From the NCBI GenBank assembly GCA_903924185.1, contig CAIYAN010000093.1, positions 1 to 13,564 on the forward strand: DNA of 13,564 bases, read 5' to 3'. The translations under genes were made by a program, and so were the position numbers. Of this stretch, positions 6,897-13,564 are shown one piece after another (position 1 is the first letter of the stretch; the number at the start of each line of letters is the position of its first letter). Below the pieces are notes generated by a model. It made no database searches and was not told the DNA's origin. It worked only from the letters and a program-made list of their open reading frames with translations. The stretch is from an uncultured Opitutia bacterium (lineage in GTDB: Bacteria; Verrucomicrobiota; Verrucomicrobiia; Opitutales; UBA953).

Positions 6897-7649
6897 ATGC
6901 GCTTCCTCACCCTCCTCGCCGCCTGCGCGGCCGTCGTCCCTTCCTTCGCCCAGAAGAAATCTGAAAAAAACGACGCGCCTGCCTTCGTCGCCCCTGCGAC
7001 CAAGCTACCGCCCACAGCCAAGAAGTTTACGACCGCGGACGGCAAGGCTGCGCTCGATTACCTCGTCTACCTCCCCGCCGACTATGATAAGGATAAGTCT
7101 AAGCAGTGGACGCTGGTGGTGTTTCTGCACGGCTCGGGCGAACGCGGCTCCGACGTCCAAGTCGTCCGCAAGACCGGCCTCACGCAGACACTCGAACAAC
7201 GCGGTGCCGTTCCTTACGTAGTGATTGCACCGCAATGCCCGGCTAACACCAGCTGGAACGTCGGCACGCTCGATAAGCTCCTCGACCAAGTTCTCGCCGA
7301 CTACCGCGTCGACAAGAAGCGCGTCGTCCTGACCGGCCTCAGCATGGGCGGCTTCGGCACCTGGAATTGGAGCGTCGAGCACCCTGAACGCTTTGCTGGC
7401 CTTGTCCCCATCTGCGGCGGTGGCAAGTCGGACAAGGCTGCGGCGCTCAAGGGCATGCCCATCTGGGCCTTCCACGGCGACGCGGATACGGCAGTCAAGT
7501 TCGCCACCGGACAAGCCATCGTCGACGCCGCCAAAGCCGCAGGGGCAGACATCAAGTTCACCGTCTATCCCGGCGTCGGCCACAACTCTTGGGGGAAGGC
7601 CTACGCAGAACCCGAGCTCGAAGCCTGGATCCTCGCACGAAAGAAGTAA
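6897..7649 (+). CDS. Exported alpha/beta-hydrolase (esterase / dienelactone-hydrolase-like)
   Basis: The ATG at 6897 gives a 250-residue protein with a signal peptide (1-18, ending SFAQ). An upstream in-frame ATG at 6837 would translate the heptamer repeats and C-run and is rejected. The mature protein is an alpha/beta-hydrolase: oxyanion-loop motif VVFLHGSGERGSD, nucleophile elbow G-L-S149-M-G-G, acid in HGDAD (D195 or D197) and catalytic H229 in GVGHNSW. The sequence style (PYVVIAPQCP, ERFAGLVPICGGG) matches predicted peptidase/esterase proteins of the PHB-depolymerase or phospholipase/carboxylesterase type, often linked in PVC bacteria to removal of ester groups from plant or algal polysaccharides; the substrate is not determinable here. 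The gene is flanked by repeats on both sides and appears monocistronic. Confidence 0.92.
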   Translation: MRFLTLLAACAAVVPSFAQKKSEKNDAPAFVAPATKLPPTAKKFTTADGKAALDYLVYLPADYDKDKSKQWTLVVFLHGSGERGSDVQVVRKTGLTQTLEQRGAVPYVVIAPQCPANTSWNVGTLDKLLDQVLADYRVDKKRVVLTGLSMGGFGTWNWSVEHPERFAGLVPICGGGKSDKAAALKGMPIWAFHGDADTAVKFATGQAIVDAAKAAGADIKFTVYPGVGHNSWGKAYAEPELEAWILARKK

Positions 7650-7678
7650 GCGGGGTGGCGAACTCACCACTCTGGTAG

Positions 7679-7745
7679 GGTTAGCACTGCGTGCTAACCT
7701 AGCTGCCTTGGGGGGTAGGGGCGCGACTGTGTCGCGCCCCTACCC
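7679..7745. repeat. Tandem perfect palindromes (REP-like hairpins)
   Basis: First hairpin: GGTTAGCAC (7679-7687), loop TGC, GTGCTAACC (7691-7699). Second hairpin: GGGTAGGGGCGCGAC (7713-7727), loop TGT, GTCGCGCCCCTACCC (7731-7745), 15 perfect pairs with a three-base loop. Neither is followed by a T-run. They lie 29-96 bases after the esterase stop, so they could stabilise the mRNA 3' end or act as a bidirectional terminator. Two different perfect palindromes side by side also look like dispersed REP-type elements. Confidence 0.75.
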
Positions 7746-7805
7746 ATTTCCCTGCCCCGCTTCTCCCCTAAACTTCATACTCCAGCCCACAAGTCCCTTT
7801 ACCTA

Positions 7806-7850
7806 TTTGCACCTTTGCACAGGCCAAAGGCCGCTTTGCACTTTTGCACA
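7806..7850. repeat. Two copies of a TTTGCAC octamer pair
   Basis: TTTGCACCTTTGCACA (7806-7821) and TTTGCACTTTTGCACA (7835-7850) differ at one of 16 bases and are 29 bases apart start to start. Each consists of two TTTGCAC units eight bases apart. The 13 bases between copies include the palindrome-like GGCCAAAGGCC (7822-7832). A related TTTGCACTTTGTAC occurs at 6829-6842 in the heptamer tract upstream of the esterase. Confidence 0.65.
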
Positions 7851-7966
7851 TCCTCCCATCCCACTATCCCCATTCCCCATCCCCTATCCCCAGTCCCCTC
7901 AAAACACCCTTCCCTTTTCCCCCTTTAGAGGGTTAAAACGACCCCTTCCCATCCCCTTTACCGTCC

Positions 7967-10657
7967 ATGACCTCCGCCCAAGTCCGCCAATCGTTCCTCG
8001 ACTTCTTTAAGTCGAAGCAGCACTCGATCGTCCAGTCGTCGAGTTTGATGCCCGATTCGCCGAACCTCCTGTTCACGAACGCTGGCATGAACCAGTTCGT
8101 ACCGATCTTCCTCGGTCAGACGAAGTGCCCCTACACCCCTGGTCGTGCGGCGGATACCCAGAAGTGCATCCGCGCCGGCGGTAAGCACAACGACCTCGAG
8201 GACGTTGGGCTCGATACCTACCACCATACGTTCTTCGAGATGCTGGGCAACTGGTCCTTCGGCGATTACTTCAAGCGCGAGGCCATCGACTTCGCTTGGG
8301 AACTGATTACCGAGGTCTGGAAGTTCCCCAAGCACCGCCTCTACGCCACCGTCTACAAGCCCGATAAGTCCAAGGGTGACCCCTCGGAGTTCGACCAAGA
8401 AGCCTGGGATGTCTGGGCCGAAAAATTCCGCGCGGCGGGCCTCGACCCCGAGGTGCATATTGTTAACGGCAACAAGAAGGACAATTTCTGGATGATGGGC
8501 GAAACTGGTCCATGCGGCCCCTGCACGGAACTCCACGTCGACCTCACGCCGGAAGGCGACACCAAGGGCACGCTTGTGAACGGCAGCGATGCCCGTTGCA
8601 TGGAGATCTGGAACTTGGTCTTTATCCAATTCAACGCCAACCCGGACGGCACGTTCAGCCCACTCCCGGCCCGCCACGTCGACACCGGTATGGGCTTCGA
8701 GCGCGTTGCGGGCATCATGCAGTGCACGAAGAACTTCAAGGACTTCTCTGGCGTGATCTCCAACTACGAGAGCGACGTCTTCAGCCCGCTCTTCCGCCGC
8801 CTCGAGGAACTCTCGGGCAAGAAGTATGGCTCCACCCTGCCCGTGGCAGGCTCCACTGGCGACACCCAGCAGGAGAAGGATGACGTGGCCTTCCGCGTCA
8901 TCGCTGACCACATCCGCACGCTATCGTTCGCGATCGCCGACGGTATCCAGCCGGGTAATTCCGACCGCAACTACGTCCTCCGTCGCATCCTGCGCCGCGC
9001 CGTCCGATACGGCCGCACGCTCGGCTTGAAGAATGGTTTTTTTCACCAACTCGTCGGCGTACTCGCCGACACCATGGGTGATGTCTTCCCTGAAATCCGC
9101 TCCCGCCGCTCGGTCGTGGCCGACGTGATTCGCATCGAAGAAGAATCCTTCAACCGCACACTCGATAAGGGCATCGCACTCTTCGAGGACGAGGCCAGCA
9201 AGCTCAAGACGGGCGGCGCCATCTCGGGGGCGATTGCCTTCCGCCTCTACGACGAACAGGGCTTCCCGCTCGACCTCACGCAGCTCATGGCCCGCGAACG
9301 CGGCTTGACCGTCGATGGTGCCGGCTTCGAAAAGCTGATGGAAGAACAACGTGCCCGGGCCCGCGCGGCCCAGAAGAAGGAAATTATCACTTTGTCCGAC
9401 ATCGGTTCCGACCACCCGACCGATTTCGTCGGCTACGACGCGCTCTCCACCCAGGCCAAGGTCGCCCAAGTGGCCAAAATTAAGGAGCGCTCTGCCGTCA
9501 TCCTCGACAAGTCTCCCTGCTACGCCGAGATGGGTGGCCAAGTCGGCGACACTGCAGTGCTCACCGCCGGTGGCCGCTCCTGGCGGGTCGTCGACACGCA
9601 GAAATCAGGCCAGACGTGGCTCCACTTCATCGACGGCGATGATGCGCCTGAGACGGGCGCGGCCATCGAAATCACCGTCGACCAGGCCCGTCGCGATGCC
9701 ATCCAGCGCCACCACACGGTGACGCACATCCTACACTGGGCGCTCCACGAGGTCGTTTCGAAGGAGGCCTCTCAGAAAGGCTCGGCGGTCGACCCAACGA
9801 AGCTAACGTTCGACTTCAACGGCCAAGCGCTCACGCCCGGCCAGCTCGCCGACATCGAGCGCCTCGTCAACGAGCGCGTGCTGGCCGACGACATCGTCAC
9901 TACGGCCGAGGTAAAGTACACGCACGTCAAGGGTCGCCCCGACATCATGCAATTCTTCGGCGACAAGTACGGTGAGTTCGTCCGCGTCGTTCAAGTCGGC
10001 GGCAAGGCCACTGGCCTCGACGGTTGGTCCATGGAACTCTGCGCCGGCACGCACGTCGGCCGCACTGGCGAAATCGGTCTCTTCCGTATCACGGGTGAGA
10101 ACGCCATCGCTGCCGGCGTCCGCCGCATTGAAGCCGTCGCTGGCCTTGCCGCGTACGACCGTGCCCGGTCCGAAGCCGAATTACTCAAGGCCCTCGCCTC
10201 AGCGAGTAACTCGCCGATCAGCGACCTCGCCAAGCGCTTCGATGCCTTGATGGAGCAGGCCAACACACTCGAAAAGAAATTGAAGTCTTACCGTGACAAG
10301 GAAGCCGGTGCGCTCGCCGAGACCCTCGCAGCGCAAGCCGCCGACCGTGCGGGCCTGAAGTACGTTGTCGCCCAAGTTTCGATGGAGAACCCGAACGACC
10401 TCCGCGAACTCGGCGCCAAAGTCGCCGCCAAGGTCGGCCCGGCCGCCGTGGTCGTGCTGGCTGCGGTCATTGCGGGCAAAGTCTCGCTCGTCGCCAACTG
10501 CGGCGCCGACGCCGTCAAGGCCGGCAAGGCTGCGGGTAAGATTGTCACCGACGCCTGCGGTAAGCTCGGCGGCAAGGGGGGCGGCAAGCCCGACTCCGCC
10601 ATGGGCGGCGGCACCGACGTCGCCAAGCTCGGCGAGGCCCTCGCCAGCGTGGCTTAA
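7967..10657 (+). CDS. alaS: Alanyl-tRNA synthetase
   Basis: An 896-residue class II aminoacyl-tRNA synthetase (E. coli AlaRS is 876) that charges tRNA-Ala with alanine in the cytoplasm and hydrolyses misacylated Ser/Gly-tRNA-Ala. The N-terminal catalytic core shows FTNAGMNQFVP (motif 1 region), R-A-G-GKHNDLEDVG and THHTFFEMLGNWSFGDYF (motif 2 region, with Y in place of the first T), and the motif 3 region NYVLRRILRRAVRYG. The editing domain has the metal-binding HxxxH (H583-TVT-H587) and CxxxH (C692-AGT-H696), so proofreading should be intact. The C-terminal DHHA1/C-Ala region ends in the Gly/Lys-rich GKGGGKPDSAMGGG segment typical of the family. The ATG at 7967 gives the standard N-terminus (MTSAQVRQSFLDFFKSKQH). 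No T-box or other leader regulator is seen, and no Shine-Dalgarno sequence precedes it. Probably monocistronic, ending at a terminator. Confidence 0.98.
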   Translation: MTSAQVRQSFLDFFKSKQHSIVQSSSLMPDSPNLLFTNAGMNQFVPIFLGQTKCPYTPGRAADTQKCIRAGGKHNDLEDVGLDTYHHTFFEMLGNWSFGDYFKREAIDFAWELITEVWKFPKHRLYATVYKPDKSKGDPSEFDQEAWDVWAEKFRAAGLDPEVHIVNGNKKDNFWMMGETGPCGPCTELHVDLTPEGDTKGTLVNGSDARCMEIWNLVFIQFNANPDGTFSPLPARHVDTGMGFERVAGIMQCTKNFKDFSGVISNYESDVFSPLFRRLEELSGKKYGSTLPVAGSTGDTQQEKDDVAFRVIADHIRTLSFAIADGIQPGNSDRNYVLRRILRRAVRYGRTLGLKNGFFHQLVGVLADTMGDVFPEIRSRRSVVADVIRIEEESFNRTLDKGIALFEDEASKLKTGGAISGAIAFRLYDEQGFPLDLTQLMARERGLTVDGAGFEKLMEEQRARARAAQKKEIITLSDIGSDHPTDFVGYDALSTQAKVAQVAKIKERSAVILDKSPCYAEMGGQVGDTAVLTAGGRSWRVVDTQKSGQTWLHFIDGDDAPETGAAIEITVDQARRDAIQRHHTVTHILHWALHEVVSKEASQKGSAVDPTKLTFDFNGQALTPGQLADIERLVNERVLADDIVTTAEVKYTHVKGRPDIMQFFGDKYGEFVRVVQVGGKATGLDGWSMELCAGTHVGRTGEIGLFRITGENAIAAGVRRIEAVAGLAAYDRARSEAELLKALASASNSPISDLAKRFDALMEQANTLEKKLKSYRDKEAGALAETLAAQAADRAGLKYVVAQVSMENPNDLRELGAKVAAKVGPAAVVVLAAVIAGKVSLVANCGADAVKAGKAAGKIVTDACGKLGGKGGGKPDSAMGGGTDVAKLGEALASVA

Positions 10658-10682
10658 GAGGGCCTAGGCTAGAGCCAGGAAC

Positions 10683-10710
10683 AGGGCCAGCTAACACTGG
10701 CCCTCTTTAT
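10683..10710 (+). terminator. Rho-independent terminator after alaS
   Basis: AGGGCCAG (10683-10690) and CTGGCCCT (10697-10704) form an 8-bp perfect stem around a six-base CTAACA loop, followed by CTTTAT. It begins 25 bases after the alaS stop. The T-tract is short and interrupted, so termination may be moderate. Confidence 0.8.
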
Positions 10711-10834
10711 GGGTGCCCACCAAGCATCCCGCTCCGGGTGGCTGGCGGAGGCTCAATATCCGTTCAACCCTCCGTCGTTTGCCATCGACTCGGCCATCTA
10801 CCCGCTTCCCCACCCCTTTGCCTGCCCCTCCCCC

Positions 10835-10850
10835 TATCATTTTTATCAAT
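10835..10850 (+). promoter_or_regulatory. AT-rich promoter-like box upstream of the exported protein at 10908
   Basis: TATCATTTTTATCAAT stands out in a C-rich spacer and offers two -10-like hexamers (TATCAT 10835-10840, TATCAA 10844-10849). The second half resembles the box before the gene at 2119. No -35 is clear. From here a leader of about 50 bases to the ATG at 10908 would result, or a very short one to an in-frame GTG at 10860. Confidence 0.35.
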
Positions 10851-10907
10851 ACCCTCCGCGTGCACCTCTTATTGCCTCCGGCCCTCGGGCCATCTATTCC
10901 TTCCTCT

Positions 10908-11642
10908 ATGCGGCTCTTCGCCTTCCTCGCTCTCCTCGCCCTCACCCCGCTGACCGGCATCGCCCAGAGCGACAGCGCCCCGCGGGTCGGCAAGAACCAA
11001 GGATCTGGGTCCAAGCACTACGTCCGTATGCAGGTCGACGCCGATCGTCTCGCCCTCCCACTCGCGATCTCGATCAAGGGCAAGGACCGTGCGGCGGTCG
11101 ACGCACGCCTTGATGTGATCCGAAAGGAACTGGAAAAACGTTTTGCCGACCAGCCGGGCTGGGAACTCCGCGAGATCTCCTCGGAGTTTGCGCGCGCCGA
11201 AGCCAAGTCCTATGTCTCGCGTCCTGCCAGCGGCAGCAAACTCTTCGGCGACGATGAAACCGACCAGGGCGACGTCACCTACGTCACTAATGCCCGCTGG
11301 GAACTCCACACCGAAGCCGACAAAGGCCTCAAGGGCCTGGAGATCCTCCGCTCCAAGGCCGCCGACCTCGTGAAGGCGAAGAGCGACGACGAGAAGCAGG
11401 TCGTCGGCAATCCCGAGTACGTGCTAACGAATCCCCAAGACTTCCGCAACGAACTGCTCGACCAAATCAAGGCCGACTTCGAAGAAGCGAAGAAGCATCT
11501 GCCCGAAGGCCAGTGGACGCTTGAACTCGCCACGCTGGCCCAGTCCGTCGACGTCGTCGCCCTCGGCGGCAAGCGCTTCGAGGTCAGCCTCGCCTATCGC
11601 ATGGCTTTCCTCACGCCGCCGCCTCAAAAGGCCACGAAATAA
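10908..11642 (+). CDS. Exported protein of unknown function (244 residues)
   Basis: The ATG at 10908 gives a 244-residue protein starting with a clear signal peptide (residues 1-20, ending TGIAQ). An in-frame GTG at 10860 is possible but adds 16 residues before the signal; longer extensions to 10713 would read through C-rich leader and are rejected. The mature part begins with an Asp/Ala-rich beta segment (VRMQVDADRLALPLAISIKGKD), then a charged helix (about 65-82), a middle region with SYVSRP and VTYVTNARWELHTE, a long helical stretch (about 145-200) rich in Lys, Asp and Glu, and a closing beta segment ending FEVSLAYRMAFL. The alternation of short strands and long helices loosely resembles SIMPL (DUF541)-type periplasmic proteins, but I cannot confirm membership. 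It follows the alaS terminator and stands 118 bases before the next gene. Confidence 0.85.
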   Translation: MRLFAFLALLALTPLTGIAQSDSAPRVGKNQGSGSKHYVRMQVDADRLALPLAISIKGKDRAAVDARLDVIRKELEKRFADQPGWELREISSEFARAEAKSYVSRPASGSKLFGDDETDQGDVTYVTNARWELHTEADKGLKGLEILRSKAADLVKAKSDDEKQVVGNPEYVLTNPQDFRNELLDQIKADFEEAKKHLPEGQWTLELATLAQSVDVVALGGKRFEVSLAYRMAFLTPPPQKATK

Positions 11643-11683
11643 TGCTTTCCACGCACCCTGCCCTGGCTCGCCCTTGCCCTTCC

Positions 11684-11721
11684 CGGCAGGTCGCCTTGTC
11701 TGCGTGCCTGGCCACCTGCCG
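11684..11721 (+). other. Weak hairpin between the exported protein and the 11761 gene
   Basis: CGGCAGGT (11684-11691) is complementary to ACCTGCCG (11714-11721) over 8 bp with a 22-base loop. No T-run follows. It may be a weak terminator or incidental. The rest of this 118-base spacer is C/T-rich with no obvious promoter. Confidence 0.25.
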
Positions 11722-11760
11722 CCTCGGGTTTGTCATCCCACCTAGGCGCCAGACCCCCTT

Positions 11761-12633
11761 ATGAAGGCTTTTCCTTTCCTGACCAATTATGTCAACCAGA
11801 CCTTCGAAAGTGAGAAGAGCCGACTGGACTACATTTTTCTGCGGCCGATTCTACAGGTATCCTATTTCTTCCTGAAGGCTGTCCTGTTCCCGCTCAAGTT
11901 CCTCTTCCACCGTCGCGCCTACGGCTTTGAGGCGCGCTGCATCGACGGCTTACTCGCTTTCGGGATGAAGTACTTCGCGACCGTTGATGCGGTTGAAATG
12001 ATGGTTCGCCACGTGCAAATCGAACCGCTCCTCTACCGCCATTTACTCGGAGAGAAATCCCACCTCGAGGGCGAGCGGCGAAAATTCAATGGTATCGATG
12101 GCGACTACAACATGGATAACCTCAGCGAAATGGTCCGGAATAACCTGACCATCGGCCACGACGAGCTCTCTTACGAACTGGTTGACCGCTTCGATAAGGA
12201 CGCCTTTCTCGCAAGCCTCGATCGTATTCGGCGCCGCCAGCCTGAGGACCACATGCTTTTCAGCAAGCGCGCGATCGAAGCCACCCGCAAGCACTCCCTC
12301 CAGTGGATCGGCGTTACCAATGTGGTTATCTTAATTGTCTTGGTCATCACGGTCTTCGCCGACCTCCGGACCACCGTTAAGGCGTTGAATTCCTTCGACT
12401 CTGACTCGGTGCTACTGTGGGCCATGAAGCATCTCTATGCCCATGATCGCGCGGTCTTGACCGACCTCGATTTCTATCTTCAGGCCGAAAGCAACCGCGG
12501 GCACTTCAGCAGCAGCGTGTTCCTCTCCAGCCCAGGCCTCTATCTTCATAGCCATATCGCCTTCGACGAATACGCCTACCAGACCCTGCGCGAGCGGCCG
12601 CCGATCATTTCCGGCGAAATATTTACATCATGA
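11761..12633 (+). CDS. Membrane-associated protein of unknown function, coupled to a KASIII gene
   Basis: A 290-residue protein I do not recognise with confidence. The N-terminus (about 28-50) is a hydrophobic/aromatic and basic segment (ILQVSYFFLKAVLFPLKFLFHRR) that could lie in or on the membrane. A clear transmembrane helix spans about 183-204 (IGVTNVVILIVLVITVF). Between them is a soluble, charged region (about 55-180) with several conserved-looking His, Glu and Arg residues (for example VRHVQIEPLLYRHLL). The tail after the helix is again polar. The stop codon overlaps the next start codon (ATGA at 12630-12633), so it is almost certainly co-translated with the ketoacyl synthase gene. That suggests a role in the same lipid- or polyene-type pathway, for instance at the membrane. 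No Shine-Dalgarno sequence precedes the ATG, and codons are somewhat less C/G-biased than in upstream genes. Confidence 0.85.
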   Translation: MKAFPFLTNYVNQTFESEKSRLDYIFLRPILQVSYFFLKAVLFPLKFLFHRRAYGFEARCIDGLLAFGMKYFATVDAVEMMVRHVQIEPLLYRHLLGEKSHLEGERRKFNGIDGDYNMDNLSEMVRNNLTIGHDELSYELVDRFDKDAFLASLDRIRRRQPEDHMLFSKRAIEATRKHSLQWIGVTNVVILIVLVITVFADLRTTVKALNSFDSDSVLLWAMKHLYAHDRAVLTDLDFYLQAESNRGHFSSSVFLSSPGLYLHSHIAFDEYAYQTLRERPPIISGEIFTS

Positions 12634-13564
12634 ACTGCTATATCACTGGAACCGGGTCTTTTCTTCCTGGCGAAGCAGTCCCTAACGAAGCCATCCCGGA
12701 CTTCATGGGCGAGCTCGACGGTGAAGCTCTGGTCCGACGGAAAATCCTGCGTATGAATGGGATCAAGTCCCGCCACTACGCGCTCGACCGCGCCCAGAAC
12801 CCGACCCACGACGTCTATGAAATGGCGGCCCACGCCGCGGCTCGTTGCCTCGATAATAAGACAGGCACCTTCACCTACCTTTCGGCCGGCTCCACCAACA
12901 CCCCGATGATCGGGCCCGGTCTTTCCAGCATTCTCCACTCCCGTCTCGCCCAGCACGGAGTCATCGCCAGTCCTGTGGAGATTAATTCGAACTCGGGCAT
13001 CTGCACCTCCGGCGCCCAGGCGCTCGTCAATGCCGCTCGCGCCATCGCCTCGGGCGACCATCAAGAGGCGCTCTGTATCGGCGTCGAGCAACCATCGGAT
13101 ATTTTGAAATCATCGGTCATCCGGCCGCCGGACGACCGGGCCCTCTACGAAGGCAACGAAACCTCCTCGAAGTGGTTCATGTCCGTCTTCCTCCGGTCGA
13201 TGCTTTCGGACGGCGCGGGTGCCGTCATCCTCCGCCACCAGCCCGCCTCCGATCGAATTTCCTACCGCCTGAACTGGACCTACTCGCGGTCCTTTGCCCA
13301 TGAAGCCCCGCTTTGCATGAGTTTAGAAAGCCGCAGCCTGCTACTCAGCCAAGACGTCGCCATCCTCGCCAAGCATATGAGGCCCAGCGTTGATCAGCTC
13401 GTCCGCGGAGCGTTAGCGCTTCACGGCGAATCCCTTGCTGAATACCAGGCCGTCCTGCCCCACTTGTCATCGTACTTTTTCAAATCCTACTTACTCGATA
13501 TCTTGACCGAAATGGGGGGTGGTGCCGCCGTGCCTTACTGGACAAACCTGGAAAGTGCCGGCAA
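12630..13564 (+). CDS. Ketoacyl-ACP synthase III, DarB-like (3' end cut by window)
   Basis: An open frame starts at the ATG at 12630 and continues without a stop to the window end (311 codons). The protein is a thiolase-fold condensing enzyme of the KASIII type. Its N-terminus (YITGTGSFLPGEAVPNEAI, then ILRMNGIKSRHYALD) is followed by the active-site region SNSGICTSGAQAL with nucleophile C125, the core motif SDGAGAVIL, and H278 in LPHLSSYFF. The last member of the Cys-His-Asn triad is expected just past the window end (the sequence stops at NLESAG, normally continuing N-T-G/A). The ILRxNGIKxRHY and PHLSS patterns recall DarB-type enzymes, which condense two beta-ketoacyl chains in dialkylresorcinol and flexirubin-like pathways, rather than housekeeping FabH, which has PHQAN. 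The DarB assignment comes from memory of the family and is moderate; KASIII membership is firm. It is coupled to the upstream membrane protein by a 4-base overlap. Confidence 0.92.
   Translation, partial: MNCYITGTGSFLPGEAVPNEAIPDFMGELDGEALVRRKILRMNGIKSRHYALDRAQNPTHDVYEMAAHAAARCLDNKTGTFTYLSAGSTNTPMIGPGLSSILHSRLAQHGVIASPVEINSNSGICTSGAQALVNAARAIASGDHQEALCIGVEQPSDILKSSVIRPPDDRALYEGNETSSKWFMSVFLRSMLSDGAGAVILRHQPASDRISYRLNWTYSRSFAHEAPLCMSLESRSLLLSQDVAILAKHMRPSVDQLVRGALALHGESLAEYQAVLPHLSSYFFKSYLLDILTEMGGGAAVPYWTNLESAG

Larger units (their letters stand above)
7650..7966. other. 317-base repeat-rich intergenic spacer between the esterase and alaS
   Basis: No credible gene is present. In order the spacer holds two perfect palindromes (7679-7699 and 7713-7745), a C/T-rich stretch, two TTTGCAC octamer pairs (7806-7850), and about 115 bases of nearly pure pyrimidine leading to the alaS ATG. 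A forward frame crossing it from inside the esterase gene has no coding character. No clear promoter was found for alaS; TTAAAA at 7933-7938 is the only AT-rich -10 candidate. Confidence 0.75.

Noticed and set aside
7650..7966. T-box riboswitch or CRISPR array upstream of alaS
   Set aside because: No T-box consensus or specifier-loop architecture is visible. The repeats are too short and too irregularly spaced for a CRISPR array.
7393..8010. Forward 205-codon frame spanning the esterase 3' end, the spacer and the alaS start
   Set aside because: It is out of frame with two solid genes, and its product is Pro/Ser-rich translation of palindromes and C/T-rich DNA.
7967..10657. Loss of editing in AlaRS
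   Set aside because: Both metal-binding motifs (H583/H587 and C692/H696) are intact, so proofreading should work.
10713..10907. N-terminal extension of the exported protein to the ATG at 10713
   Set aside because: The start lies just after the alaS terminator, the extension is Pro/Arg-rich leader sequence, and the signal peptide begins only at 10908.

Overview
This window comes from a GC-rich bacterium, most likely a member of the Verrucomicrobiota (PVC superphylum). The strongest taxonomic hints are two secreted proteins. One is a YHYH-domain protein. The other is a very large protein joining a GDSL-like domain, a dehydrogenase-type beta-propeller, HEAT-like repeats and a C-terminal cytochrome c, an architecture typical of Verrucomicrobiota and Planctomycetota. 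The assignment rests on family recognition only; no rRNA gene is present. Every convincing gene is on the + strand, and the long minus-strand frames are shadows of the strong C/G bias at third codon positions.

Layout. 44-1909: secreted YHYH protein with a Gly/Lys-rich linker. 2119-5337: secreted multidomain c-type cytochrome protein, closed by a strong UUCG-loop terminator. 5429-6241: exported endonuclease/exonuclease/phosphatase-fold hydrolase. 6309-6767: unrecognised 152-residue protein. 6897-7649: exported serine alpha/beta-hydrolase. 7650-7966: repeat-rich spacer. 7967-10657: alanyl-tRNA synthetase (alaS) followed by a terminator. 10908-11642: unrecognised exported protein. 11761-12633 and 12630 to the window end: a membrane-associated protein of unknown function, translationally coupled (ATGA overlap) to a ketoacyl-ACP synthase III of DarB-like appearance. 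That last gene is cut by the window end and may open an aryl-polyene/dialkylresorcinol or other fatty-acid-derived pathway.

How the genes relate. Only the last two look clearly co-operonic. The others are separate units with exported, probably degradative or envelope-associated products around one housekeeping gene. No gene has a convincing Shine-Dalgarno sequence. Several have a pyrimidine-rich leader, and at least two have a -10-like box within a few bases of the start codon, which suggests SD-independent and perhaps leaderless translation.

The most unusual non-coding material lies around 6897-7649. Upstream is a degenerate tandem heptamer array with a short copy in opposite orientation. 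Downstream are two perfect hairpin palindromes and then paired TTTGCAC octamers. The two spacers also share an identical 15-base C-rich block. I see no CRISPR array, tRNA, rRNA, transposase or phage gene, and no complete new multi-gene system.
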